Shown: one piece after another, positions 33,677-42,182 of the stretch
Layout of the letters: each line of letters starts with the position of its first letter
How positions within the stretch are numbered: the first letter of the stretch is position 1
Assembly: GCA_963662905.2 (NCBI GenBank)
Contig: CAXXFD010000003.1
Span: forward strand, 186,001-250,000
DNA: 64,000 bases
Direction: 5' to 3'
From: G963662905 sp963662905
Lineage (GTDB): Bacteria > Bacteroidota > Bacteroidia > Bacteroidales > WRLA01
Made by a program: the position numbers and the translations under genes
The notes under the pieces: model-generated
What the model saw: only the letters and a program-made list of their open reading frames with translations
Told to the model about the DNA's origin: nothing
The model's database searches: none

Positions 33677-34717
33677 ATGAGCGAAAAAATATATCTGGAC
33701 AGGAACGAAAACCATTTCGGTCCTGCCCCAAAATGCTTTCAGGTTTTAAAAAAGCCAAATTTCAAAAAAATGAGTGCTTACTCCCGCGATTTCGCACGTG
33801 GAGTAAAAAGCAGGTTAAGTGAACGTCTTTCAGAAGATTACAATATCCCGGAAGAGCAGCTGCTGCTCGGATACGGCGGGGAGGACATCCTGAAACAGGC
33901 CGTACATTGCTATCTCCGTAAAGAAGACACTATCCTGATCCCTTCACTTTCGTGGTGGTACTATAAATCCATTGCCGCTGAGATGAAAGGCAAACAGCTG
34001 GAATATCCCATCGTTGAAGGCGAAGATGAATTTACCTATGATGTTGACCGTTTAATTGAGCTATATCAGGAACATAAACCAAAAATCATCCTGATTGCTT
34101 CACCCAATAACCCAACAGGAAACATGCTTCAAGCCGAACAACTGGAAAGGATATTGCTCTCCTGCCCCGATTCGGTTATTGTACTCGATGAAGCTTACAG
34201 CCTTTTCAGCAATACGGATAAAACCTATATCAGCCACCTGATTCAGAAATATCCAAAACTTTTGATCATCAGAACATTCAGTAAATATTACGCCCTGGCA
34301 GGGCTCCGTATTGGATACGCCTTCATGGGTGCTGAGCTGGCACATTTTGAAAAGTTCAGCGCACGCTATCTGGGGTATAACCGCCTTTCAGAACGCATTG
34401 CCCTTGCTGCCCTGGATTCGGATGATTACTATAACGATATGCGTTCTAAAATGAATGCAGATATCCAGCGCTATTTTGATGAGCTCAATATGATTCCGGG
34501 TTTTAAAGCTTATCGTTCCCATGCCAATTTTATCCTGGTAAAAATTCCCGAAGAGGTAAAAGCCCCTTTGAAAGAATATTTGGAAGGCAAAAACTTGATT
34601 ATCAAGTTTATGAACGAAGAAATCCTGAACACTCACCTGCGCATCAGTATTGGTACGCCCAAGGAAAATGCCCGCCTCATAAAAGCAATAAAGCAGTTTG
34701 CAAAAAAGCATATGTAA
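33677..34717 (+). CDS. HisC/CobD-like PLP-dependent aminotransferase or decarboxylase
   Basis: 346 residues from the ATG at 33677 (MSEKIYLDRNENHFGP); the longer frame opens only at a TTG inside the promoter. Fold-type I class I/II family: LDRNEN, SPNNPTGN, LDEAYSLF, Schiff-base K203 in RTFSKYYALAGLRIGYAF, and LRISIG near the end. HisC-like proteins include histidinol-phosphate aminotransferases and the CobD-type decarboxylases of O-phospho-threonine or phosphoserine. There are no his genes nearby. Its neighbours are a CDP-alcohol phosphotransferase and a LicC-like cytidylyltransferase, so production of a phospho-amino alcohol such as phosphoethanolamine is a fitting inference. The next gene starts at the base after its stop. 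Confidence 0.75.
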   Translation: MSEKIYLDRNENHFGPAPKCFQVLKKPNFKKMSAYSRDFARGVKSRLSERLSEDYNIPEEQLLLGYGGEDILKQAVHCYLRKEDTILIPSLSWWYYKSIAAEMKGKQLEYPIVEGEDEFTYDVDRLIELYQEHKPKIILIASPNNPTGNMLQAEQLERILLSCPDSVIVLDEAYSLFSNTDKTYISHLIQKYPKLLIIRTFSKYYALAGLRIGYAFMGAELAHFEKFSARYLGYNRLSERIALAALDSDDYYNDMRSKMNADIQRYFDELNMIPGFKAYRSHANFILVKIPEEVKAPLKEYLEGKNLIIKFMNEEILNTHLRISIGTPKENARLIKAIKQFAKKHM

Positions 34718-35632
34718 ATGAGTTGGCTGAAGGAATATAAATCTTCGCTCAAAAATATTGAGACCGAAGAGATATTGGATCTGATCCTGTACAGGCCCAT
34801 GGGTTTCCTTTTGGTCAAACTGGTATTGCCTTTTCCGGTAACGCCGAATCAACTCACGCTTACGGCCCTTTTCTTTGGGTTCTGGGCCGGAATTTGCTAT
34901 GCAGTTGGTAATCAGGTTTACGTTTACGCTGCTGCCGGATTGTATTTTCTGTTCAATGTGTTTGACTGTGCCGACGGTATGCTGGCACGCATCAAACGCA
35001 ACGGTACGCCAACAGGACGTATCATCGATGGTGTGGCAGATTATTTCAGCGGAATTTTCGTCTTTGGCGGTATTGCCATAGGTTCCATTCCCCAAAGCCA
35101 TCATACACTATCATTCTGGCTGGTATTTGCCGGCGCAATCGTGAGCATCGTCTTTCACTCGATGAATATTGATTTTTATCGTGCGCGCTTTATGGATATT
35201 GCCAACCGTAGGATACAAAATATAAACGAAGAACTGGAAGCCTTCCGCGAAGAGCTGAAAATGCTCAAGCAGCAAAAGAAACGTCCTTTCTCGCGTTTAC
35301 TGATTAAAACCTACCTCCGCTATGCTGGCCTGCAAAAAGGAATGACAGGCAAACAAAAGGAAATCAAGGAAATTATGGAAGTTTGCCCGGATGCGTTTTA
35401 TCGCAAAAACCGCCTGATCATGCGTTTCTGGACCTTTTTAGGACCTACAACACAAATCAGCGCCGTGATTGTTTTCAGCATCCTGGGACGGCTTGAGTTG
35501 CTTTTTTACTGGTATCTCATTCCCATGAATACCTATTTCCTGATCATTAAACTTATTCAGTTCAATATCGACCGAAAAATCAAAAAACAAATCCATGAAA
35601 GCCGTAATATTAGCTGCAGGAGTTGCGCGTAG
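34718..35632 (+). CDS. CDP-alcohol phosphatidyltransferase family membrane enzyme
   Basis: 304 residues with about six membrane helices. The family signature DxxDGxxAR(x8)GxxxDxxxD is complete: D83, D86, G87, A90, R91, G100, D104 and D108. Such enzymes move a phospho-alcohol from a CDP-alcohol to a lipid or polyol hydroxyl. A soluble insert with a coiled-coil look (about 165-225) separates two membrane blocks. In this operon it is the natural candidate for adding a CDP-activated head group to ceramide or diacylglycerol. It starts directly after the previous stop and overlaps the next gene by 38 nt. Confidence 0.88.
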   Translation: MSWLKEYKSSLKNIETEEILDLILYRPMGFLLVKLVLPFPVTPNQLTLTALFFGFWAGICYAVGNQVYVYAAAGLYFLFNVFDCADGMLARIKRNGTPTGRIIDGVADYFSGIFVFGGIAIGSIPQSHHTLSFWLVFAGAIVSIVFHSMNIDFYRARFMDIANRRIQNINEELEAFREELKMLKQQKKRPFSRLLIKTYLRYAGLQKGMTGKQKEIKEIMEVCPDAFYRKNRLIMRFWTFLGPTTQISAVIVFSILGRLELLFYWYLIPMNTYFLIIKLIQFNIDRKIKKQIHESRNISCRSCA

Positions 35633-36332
35633 ATTAAGGCCGCTCACTGATAATACACCTAAATGCCTGCTTGAAGCCGGAGGAAAAGCAATACTCGGAC
35701 ATATGGCCGATCAGCTTATCCGGAACAATATCACGGAATGGGTCCTCGTTACCGGGTATTTGCATGAGATGATCGAAAATTATCTAAAAAACAATTATCC
35801 GCAACTGAAGGTAAGCTATATCCACAACCCTGTTTTTGAAACGACCAACAATATTTACTCGCTTTGGCTGGCAGCACCGGAAATTCGTGGCAAAAATTTC
35901 ATCCTGCTCGACAGTGATATCGTTTTTGATTACCGCATTATCGAAAGGCTCCGCACATCAGGAAAAGGCAACTGCCTGGCCATGAACAGCCATTACCAAC
36001 TGGGCGAAGAAGAAATTAAAGTTACCTGTAATGATGATGGATTGATCCGTAGTATTAGTAAAATAACCAATCCAAAAACAGCAGCCGGGGAATCCATTGG
36101 CATTGAAATTTTTGATGAAGAAGGCTCTGAATTATTGTTTCGGGAGATAGCGCCTCTTATGGAAACCCACGAAGGGCAAAACCTTTTTTATGAACGTGCT
36201 TTTGAAAATGCCATTGATAAAGGATTGTTGATGTACGCATTGGATACCAGTGATTTACCTTCAATGGAAATCGACTTTGTGGAAGATTTTGAAAAAGCAG
36301 CTCAAGAAATTATTCCCAAAATCAGTACCTGA
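35595..36332 (+). CDS. LicC-like sugar/phospho-alcohol nucleotidyltransferase
   Basis: 245 residues. It opens with the nucleotidyltransferase loop ILAAGVARRLRPLTDNTPKCL, has the metal-binding LLDSDIVFD near residue 110, and ends with SMEIDFVEDFEKA, which resembles the EIDxxEDL segment of phosphocholine cytidylyltransferases such as LicC. It probably activates phosphocholine, phosphoethanolamine or a similar phospho-alcohol with CTP. Inositol- or sugar-phosphate activation remains possible. The 38-nt overlap with the CDP-alcohol phosphotransferase gene strongly suggests that the two steps are linked. Confidence 0.83.
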   Translation: MKAVILAAGVARRLRPLTDNTPKCLLEAGGKAILGHMADQLIRNNITEWVLVTGYLHEMIENYLKNNYPQLKVSYIHNPVFETTNNIYSLWLAAPEIRGKNFILLDSDIVFDYRIIERLRTSGKGNCLAMNSHYQLGEEEIKVTCNDDGLIRSISKITNPKTAAGESIGIEIFDEEGSELLFREIAPLMETHEGQNLFYERAFENAIDKGLLMYALDTSDLPSMEIDFVEDFEKAAQEIIPKIST

Positions 36333-37153
36333 TGTCCGAAAGCCTCTTTACCCTTTCCATTGCCGGACTGATTGCCGGATTTATTTTTTCGGTGCCTGTT
36401 GCTGGGCCGATCAGCATCCTGATTACCAGCAATGCCCTTAAGGGAAGGCTTCGCTATTGCCAGAAGGCTGCTATTGGAGCCTCTTTTGCCGATTTTGTTT
36501 ATGTTTTTATCGCTGTTCTTGGCCTGACCAGCCTCTATAATGTATATCGACCTGCAATTCCGTATATTCTTGCGGTCGGCGCACTGTTTTTACTGGGGCT
36601 GGGCATTAAGATTATCCGAACCAAGCTCAGCCTTGAAAGCATGGAAGACGATTCTTTCCTGAACGACAAGCTCAAAAACAAAGGGGGCTTCCGCACCGGT
36701 TTTCTCATTAACTTCCTCAACCCCACCCTTTTCCTCGGATGGCTGACCAGTTCATTCTTCACCATTAGTATTGTGGCTTCTTTGGGCTTTAATACCGGTG
36801 GCCTGCACCAGATATTGGATGAAAACGTAAAAGCCATCAATCAGATCGAAGCTCAGGCTCCGGATGCCGGGAAAAGGAACATTCAGGAAAATGCCCGTAT
36901 GATCCAGCAGGAATTTATGGAATCTTATAATGACAAAGAAAGTCCGTGGAAGATGAGCATAGCTTATGCGTTTTTTCTGAGTTTGGGCAGCATTATCTGG
37001 TTCCTGCTTTTTGCACGTTTCCTGGTTCGCAACCGCAAACATATCCGAATAAGCATTATCAACCGCATTATTCATCTATTGGGTATGGCTCTTTGCGGAT
37101 TCGGTATCTTTCTGGGCTATAAAGCCTTCAGCATGATTTCCATACTTCTATAA
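36332..37153 (+). CDS. LysE/RhtB-family translocator
   Basis: 273 residues with about six membrane helices. The N-terminal FSVPVAGPISILITSNALKGR and AAIGASFADFVYVFIAVLG match the LysE family, and FLINFLNPTLFLGWLTSSFF after a polar loop is typical as well. A hydrophilic insert (about 155-200) is longer than in standard RhtB exporters. LysE-type proteins usually export amino acids, though some members act on lipids or ions. Being the last gene of the head-group operon (1-nt overlap with the nucleotidyltransferase), it might move an amino-alcohol or lipid intermediate; this is only a guess. Confidence 0.8.
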   Translation: MSESLFTLSIAGLIAGFIFSVPVAGPISILITSNALKGRLRYCQKAAIGASFADFVYVFIAVLGLTSLYNVYRPAIPYILAVGALFLLGLGIKIIRTKLSLESMEDDSFLNDKLKNKGGFRTGFLINFLNPTLFLGWLTSSFFTISIVASLGFNTGGLHQILDENVKAINQIEAQAPDAGKRNIQENARMIQQEFMESYNDKESPWKMSIAYAFFLSLGSIIWFLLFARFLVRNRKHIRISIINRIIHLLGMALCGFGIFLGYKAFSMISILL

Positions 37154-37156
37154 AGA

Positions 37157-37190
37157 TTGCCCGTTCTGTTTCCTTTTCTGCCTATCTTTG
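37157..37190 (+). promoter_or_regulatory. Promoter of the transaldolase gene
   Basis: TTG (37157-37159), 23 nt, then TATCTTTG (37183-37190) match the Bacteroidota -33/-7 pattern; the ATG follows 24 nt later at 37214. Confidence 0.65.
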
Positions 37191-37213
37191 CAGCGAAAAT
37201 CCAAACAGACAAT

Positions 37214-38173
37214 ATGAATACTTTAGAGCAACTTAAGCAATTTACTACTGTGGTAGCAGATACCGGTGATTTCAATTCGATCATCAATTATAAACCACAG
37301 GATGCAACAACCAATCCCTCATTGATTTATCAGGCTTCTTCGGATGAACGTTATGCCGCTTTGACCCGTGATGCCATACAAAAGGTCAAAAACAGCGGCA
37401 TTGCAGCCAACAAACAAGTGGAGGCAGCGATGGATCAGTTGGCAGTGAACTTTGGTCTGGAAATCCTGAAAATTGTTCCCGGACGTGTGAGCACCGAAGT
37501 AGATGCCAACCTGAGCTTCAGTATGGAAGGCAGTTTGGAAAAAGCCCGCAGGCTGATTGCTCTTTATGAAGAAGCCGGGATGTCGCGCGAGCGTATCCTG
37601 ATCAAACTTGCCGCAACCTGGGAAGGCATAAAAGCGGCAGAAATCCTTGAAAAAGAAGGTATTCACACGAACCTTACATTACTTTTCAGCCATGTGCAGG
37701 CCATTGCATGTGCAGAAGCCGGTGTACAGCTTATTTCTCCCTTCGTAGGGCGAATCCTCGATTGGTACAAAAAAGACCGCGGTGTAGATTCCATTCCAGC
37801 CACAGAAGATCCCGGTGTGCTTTCCGTTGGCTCTATTTTCAACTATTATAAAAAATTCGGCTATAAAACCGAAGTAATGGGTGCCAGCTTCCGCAATACA
37901 GGCGAGATTATTGAACTGGCCGGATGCGATCTGCTCACCATTAGCCCGGCACTGCTCAGCGAACTGCAAAATTCTGATCAGAAAATCGAAAGAAAACTGG
38001 ATGCAGAGGCAGCCGCAGGCATGGATATCGAGAAAATCAGCCCCGATGAAAAAATGTTCCGATGGCTGCTGAACGAAGATGCGATGGCTACTGAAAAACT
38101 CGCCGAAGGCATCCGTAAATTCAATGCCGACCGCCTGAAACTGGAAGAACGTATCCGCAAAATGATGCAATAA
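37214..38173 (+). CDS. tal: Transaldolase
   Basis: 319 residues from the ATG at 37214 (MNTLEQLKQFTTVVADTGDF), which matches the usual start of TalB-type enzymes; the upstream extension is through the promoter. DATTNPSL (about 30-37) and RILIKLAATWEGIKAAE with Schiff-base K131 are the family signatures; FVGRILDWYKK follows. It moves a dihydroxyacetone unit between sedoheptulose-7-phosphate and glyceraldehyde-3-phosphate in the non-oxidative pentose phosphate pathway. The glutaminase gene follows after 8 nt. Confidence 0.96.
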   Translation: MNTLEQLKQFTTVVADTGDFNSIINYKPQDATTNPSLIYQASSDERYAALTRDAIQKVKNSGIAANKQVEAAMDQLAVNFGLEILKIVPGRVSTEVDANLSFSMEGSLEKARRLIALYEEAGMSRERILIKLAATWEGIKAAEILEKEGIHTNLTLLFSHVQAIACAEAGVQLISPFVGRILDWYKKDRGVDSIPATEDPGVLSVGSIFNYYKKFGYKTEVMGASFRNTGEIIELAGCDLLTISPALLSELQNSDQKIERKLDAEAAAGMDIEKISPDEKMFRWLLNEDAMATEKLAEGIRKFNADRLKLEERIRKMMQ

Positions 38174-38181
38174 ACGCAACA

Positions 38182-39093
38182 ATGGATTACCGGAAAATCA
38201 TTGAAGAAGTTAAAGAAACAATCTGCCGGGAGCCCGCTTATGGCAAACCGGCAGATTATATTCCTGAGCTCTCAAAAATTGATCCTACCAAATTTGGAGT
38301 ACATCTTCAATTTATTGATGGTAAAAGCTTTAGCACCGGCGACTTCAATGAGTACTTTAGCATACAGAGTATCTCAAAAGTCTTTAGCCTGAGCCTCGCA
38401 TATTCAATTTTGGGCGAAAAAATATGGGAACGTGTGGATGTGGAACCTTCCGGTGACCCCTTCAATTCGTTGGTTCAGCTCGAATATGAAAAAGGCATTC
38501 CGCGCAATCCGTTGATCAATGCCGGCGCATTGGTCATAAGCGATATGCTGATCAGTGAATTGGAAAATCCTCTCGAAGATTTCCTTGCCTTTGTCCGAAA
38601 AATCAGCGGTGACCTAACCATCAATTTCGATCTGAAAGTAGCACAATCCGAATGGGAACATTCCTGGCGCAACGCTGCCCTGACCAATCTGATGAAATCC
38701 TTCGGGAACATCCAAAACAATGTGGACGAGGTACTCAACTTCTATTTTCATCAATGCGCGCTGAGCATGAGCTGCAAGCAGTTGGCCAAAGCCTTCCTGC
38801 TTTTTGCAAGGCGTGGACTGGCTCCGGATCATGAGCGTATTTTAAGCATCTCACAATCTAAAAGGATCAATGCGGTAATGCAAACCTGTGGCTTTTACGA
38901 TGAAGCAGGCGAATTCTCCTTCCGTGTAGGACTTCCCGGCAAAAGTGGTGTTGGAGGTGGCATTGCCGCCGTTCTGCCCGGCGAATACAGCATTGCGGTC
39001 TGGAGTCCACGCCTCAATAAAAACGGGAATTCCTGCCTTGGCATGAAATTTTTGGAGCTATTCACTACCAAAACAGAATACTCTGTTTTTTAG
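38182..39093 (+). CDS. glsA: Glutaminase
   Basis: 303 residues, the normal length for bacterial glutaminases of the serine beta-lactamase-like fold. The catalytic SxxK is S63-I-S-K66 in IQSISKVFSL; GVGGGIAAVLPGEYSIAVWSPRL and NPLINAGALV are family segments. It hydrolyses glutamine to glutamate and ammonia. It is probably cotranscribed with tal (8-nt gap). Its last codons form a terminator-like hairpin, so the message may end right at the stop codon. Confidence 0.95.
   Translation: MDYRKIIEEVKETICREPAYGKPADYIPELSKIDPTKFGVHLQFIDGKSFSTGDFNEYFSIQSISKVFSLSLAYSILGEKIWERVDVEPSGDPFNSLVQLEYEKGIPRNPLINAGALVISDMLISELENPLEDFLAFVRKISGDLTINFDLKVAQSEWEHSWRNAALTNLMKSFGNIQNNVDEVLNFYFHQCALSMSCKQLAKAFLLFARRGLAPDHERILSISQSKRINAVMQTCGFYDEAGEFSFRVGLPGKSGVGGGIAAVLPGEYSIAVWSPRLNKNGNSCLGMKFLELFTTKTEYSVF
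39070..39092 (+). terminator. Terminator overlapping the end of glsA
   Basis: AAAACAGA (39070-39077) pairs perfectly with TCTGTTTT (39082-39089) through a 4-nt loop and runs into T-T-T. The whole hairpin lies inside the last eight codons and stop of glsA. Confidence 0.6.
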
Positions 39094-39142
39094 CAGGCTG
39101 AAAATTTGATTATATTTACCCCATAATCAAAACCATTCTTCC

Positions 39143-40108
39143 ATGAGAAGCAAAATCACATATTTGAAGCGGCAATCATTTTTTATTCTTAGCTGCCTGT
39201 TTTTCTTTTTGACAATAACATCCTGTAATTCAGATGTTAAAAACGAAGACCCAAACATCCGCAATAACAATATCCTCTTCAATGAAAGTGTGGAGAAATC
39301 ATATGAAATATTTGCGAAAGCCAGGGAACTCAGCAAACTGGACCGCCAGCTGAAACGCGATGAAGTACAGGAGATCCGTTTACTGGCAGGAAAAGCCCTG
39401 GAATCGGGCCGTGGCGTGAGCACAGATTTTATGAAATCGCTTGATGAAGACCTGGCCGCTGAATTCCGCATGCACCTGCTTCTCTCCTGCCGTTTGTACG
39501 AGCGCCTCAATGCCATTCATGGAGACGAAATAACCGAAACTGAAGCCTGGCAGGAATTTGCCATTTGGGATAACTACTGGAACAGCCACGCAAAAAAAAT
39601 CAAAGCAAAAATGCTGCTGCCCACCGACTATACGGTACGCTCCTATGGACTTTTTGCCATGTACGGCATTATGCTCATGGTTTCAGCAGGATTAATATTC
39701 CTGATCCTCCGAAGCCTGATCAATTTGCTGGTAGTGATCATCGACAGAAATGAAGGAATTTTTGCCCGTGCCTTTGGGGCTGTTTTCAAAATATGGTTTA
39801 TGTTGATCTGGTCAGCACTACTGGCCACAATGCTGCATTTCTATACTTTCCGTCCGGAAGTCAGCTCCTGGTTATACTTAATTACCGGATTGGCTTTTAG
39901 TGTGCTGCCTGCCTTTTATTCCCAACAGGAAGCCGAAAAGGCACAAAAAAAGAAAACGGCAGAAGAAGCGCCTGAACCTAATGATTTTTACGGGCTTTAT
40001 ATGCTTATTTCGCTGGGAGCTTTTCTATTGCTCTACTATTTACCGGAATTCTTAAACTGTGGATTGATCAATTTTGCAGGGAAGCTGATTTTTCCTTCTC
40101 TTTTTTAA
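39143..40108 (+). CDS. Uncharacterised lipoprotein-like membrane protein
   Basis: 321 residues, no family recognised. A lipoprotein-type signal (lipobox ITSC, about residue 28) is followed by a soluble, mostly helical charged region (about 35-160), then four hydrophobic helices (about 167-195, 208-228, 235-253 and 280-300). A Lys/Glu-rich loop (QEAEKAQKKKTAEEAPE) separates the last two. It could be an inner-membrane protein whose first helix is not cleaved. Its 3' end overlaps the convergent DUF3089 gene by 41 bp. It is preceded by a 49-bp gap after glsA. Confidence 0.75.
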   Translation: MRSKITYLKRQSFFILSCLFFFLTITSCNSDVKNEDPNIRNNNILFNESVEKSYEIFAKARELSKLDRQLKRDEVQEIRLLAGKALESGRGVSTDFMKSLDEDLAAEFRMHLLLSCRLYERLNAIHGDEITETEAWQEFAIWDNYWNSHAKKIKAKMLLPTDYTVRSYGLFAMYGIMLMVSAGLIFLILRSLINLLVVIIDRNEGIFARAFGAVFKIWFMLIWSALLATMLHFYTFRPEVSSWLYLITGLAFSVLPAFYSQQEAEKAQKKKTAEEAPEPNDFYGLYMLISLGAFLLLYYLPEFLNCGLINFAGKLIFPSLF

Positions 40109-41099
40109 GAAAGAGCTGAGCCCGCAAATCCATATTCCCTTTAATATTCAGTGCGTAAAGGTAGCTGTCCATAAAATGCAGGTTTCCATAGGGAAACAGC
40201 TCCTTCAGTGATTCCTGATAACACTCATCTGGATTGACATCGGCACAAATCAGATAATGTTGATCGAGCACAGTGGATGTGTAATGCGGAATGGTATCGA
40301 ATTGCTGTGTTTCGGCATTATATTTCAGCAAGCCTTTATGCAAACTTGCCGGGGCAAAAGTAGTATCGGTTTTCCAGTTCAATGGATTGATTCCCACAGC
40401 CGAATGCGCCATAAGCGGTGATTTTGCACCAATATTGGTCAATGAATTATAAAGGATGATGCAACCCAAATCATTCTCTGATTGCGCGGGAAGCAGTTCA
40501 TTTTTATATTGCTCCAAATCACCGTTTGTAATCTGATAGCCAAATAAATAGGCTGCAACCATTTGATCGCGCTGTTCATTGGTCATATGGTCTTTCAGCA
40601 ACTCAATAAGCAATTGCGATCCCTGGCTGTGGGCTAGCAGCATAAATGGTCGCCCTTTATTAAAATGCTTCCAGTAATATTCAAATGCTTCTGTGATATC
40701 AGTTTCCGGAAGCTTCGCTTTTTCAACCACCGCAGCACTGTCCATATAATACACATCCAGAACCATTTGGCGGTAGTAAGGCGCAAAGAAATTAAAATCA
40801 TCCGCAGCATACACGGTTTTGTTAAAAGCCTGGTTTCCATGGGCCGCATCGCGCTCCCTCTGCTTGTTGATATTTGTATAAAGAAGTGCATTCCCTTCAT
40901 CATCAACAGGATGTGTTCCCAGGGTAGGATAAACATAAAATATATCCACAGCCTTTGAAGCAGGATTATCCGGTAAATCATACCAATAAACCGATGACGC
41001 ATAGTCTGGAGCAGGCAAAGCCGGATTACTTTCTTCCTTCCCACAACAGGAAATCAGAAAAACTAATAGCAAAAAAAAGGACAAATGGTGCAATTTCAT
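40068..41099 (-). CDS. DUF3089 alpha/beta-hydrolase lipoprotein
   Basis: 343 residues from the ATG at 41099 (MKLHHLSFFLLL), chosen to start the signal peptide; lipobox LISC. DUF3089 features are VDIFYVYPT, FFAPYYRQM and the nucleophile elbow FMLLAHSQGSQLL (Ser near residue 163), followed by AAYLFGYQI. The late CNxLT cysteine motif appears here as ILYNSLTNIG, and DQHYLICADVNPDEC follows. It is probably an envelope-anchored esterase or lipase-like hydrolase of unknown substrate. It is a single gene transcribed toward the membrane-protein gene, with a 41-bp convergent overlap. Confidence 0.87.
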   Translation of the reverse strand: MKLHHLSFFLLLVFLISCCGKEESNPALPAPDYASSVYWYDLPDNPASKAVDIFYVYPTLGTHPVDDEGNALLYTNINKQRERDAAHGNQAFNKTVYAADDFNFFAPYYRQMVLDVYYMDSAAVVEKAKLPETDITEAFEYYWKHFNKGRPFMLLAHSQGSQLLIELLKDHMTNEQRDQMVAAYLFGYQITNGDLEQYKNELLPAQSENDLGCIILYNSLTNIGAKSPLMAHSAVGINPLNWKTDTTFAPASLHKGLLKYNAETQQFDTIPHYTSTVLDQHYLICADVNPDECYQESLKELFPYGNLHFMDSYLYALNIKGNMDLRAQLFLKKEKEKSASLQN

Positions 41100-41222
41100 A
41101 ATAATAGGTTTAACGGTCACAAGTTACAACAATCATTGATTCCATCAAAACTGACATATCCACAATAAAGACACATACTAATTTCAATATAATTTCATTT
41201 TTTTAAAAAAATTACATAGCCA

Positions 41223-41258
41223 TTGATGCACATAATATTATTATATTTATTACCTTTG
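41223..41258 (+). promoter_or_regulatory. Promoter of the 296-residue outer-membrane-like protein gene
   Basis: TTG (41223-41225), 25 nt, then TACCTTTG (41251-41258), 29 nt before the ATG at 41288. It fits the -33/-7 pattern seen elsewhere in the window. Confidence 0.5.
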
Positions 41259-41287
41259 GAAGAATTTAAACAATTAAAAGTAGTATC

Positions 41288-42178
41288 ATGAGGAAATATA
41301 TCATTACCGCAATCCTGTTTGGATTGCTATGCGGGCATTCTTATGCCCAAAGTACACTGAAAGGGACCATCTCTCCCAAAGCTCTTCGCAATGGAATCCA
41401 CCCGTTTTGCCTGAACTCCAAAACATCATCCTATGGAGTTTGTTCCGCGACGGACAGCACAGGAAGTTTTCTCTTTGAAAACCTCCCCGAGGGATATTAT
41501 AGCCTGGCCACAATGAGTCCGGGTTTTTATTATTACGACACCAGCTTCCATGTGCGTGGTGATGATGTGGAGCTGAATATCGTATTAACAGAAAACCCTG
41601 ATTTTAATGCCCAAAAGATTTATAACAGAGAATATGTGGATAATTTTAGCTTCATATTTGGCTTCAACTTTCTGAGCCCTGATATCAGCGATGACGACAA
41701 GCTTTTCGGTTCCATTTATTCTATCAATTTTGGAATAGAATTGCGGTTTTTGCTTACAAAAAAACTCAAAATTGGATTCCGTTGGGAAATGCTTCAGGCA
41801 AGCTGGATGAATTTGGTCAAAGAAAGCATACTGGATGGTAATAAACTTGAAAAACAACGATATGTAGAAGTTGGAACCGGCCTGAAAACCTTCTTGCACT
41901 ACGATTTCGTAAAAGTTAAAAACATAAGACGATTAACATTCTGCGATCTGGGGTTTGGTTATTACCTACCATATTCATTTGATTATAAAGGTTTTAAAGC
42001 ACAAGATGTATATTCGGGCATTCAAGGAATCACAAAATACAATGACTTCAGAACCTTCTTCCGTTTTGGTTACCGTCACTATGCAATAGCAGCCACCTAT
42101 CGTTTAACGGATATAATGAAAAATGACTTCCCTGAGCCGCCAAAGCTCCAAATTGGAATCGAATTCCTGTTGCCTTAA
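41288..42178 (+). CDS. Exported protein: carboxypeptidase-regulatory-like domain plus probable beta-barrel
   Basis: 296 residues. A signal peptide ends SYAQ (about residue 21). The next 80 residues resemble a carboxypeptidase-regulatory-like beta-sandwich (TDSTGSFLFENLPEGYYSLATMSPGFYYYDTSF), as at the N-terminus of TonB-dependent receptors. From about 110, alternating aromatic strands (FSFIFGFNFLSP, INFGIELRFLL, KIGFRWEM, FRFGYRHYAIAATY) ending in IGIEFLLP suggest a small outer-membrane barrel. No specific family or ligand is recognised. It is convergent with the thioredoxin-like gene, 4 bp away. Confidence 0.7.
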   Translation: MRKYIITAILFGLLCGHSYAQSTLKGTISPKALRNGIHPFCLNSKTSSYGVCSATDSTGSFLFENLPEGYYSLATMSPGFYYYDTSFHVRGDDVELNIVLTENPDFNAQKIYNREYVDNFSFIFGFNFLSPDISDDDKLFGSIYSINFGIELRFLLTKKLKIGFRWEMLQASWMNLVKESILDGNKLEKQRYVEVGTGLKTFLHYDFVKVKNIRRLTFCDLGFGYYLPYSFDYKGFKAQDVYSGIQGITKYNDFRTFFRFGYRHYAIAATYRLTDIMKNDFPEPPKLQIGIEFLLP

Positions 42179-42182
42179 AAGC

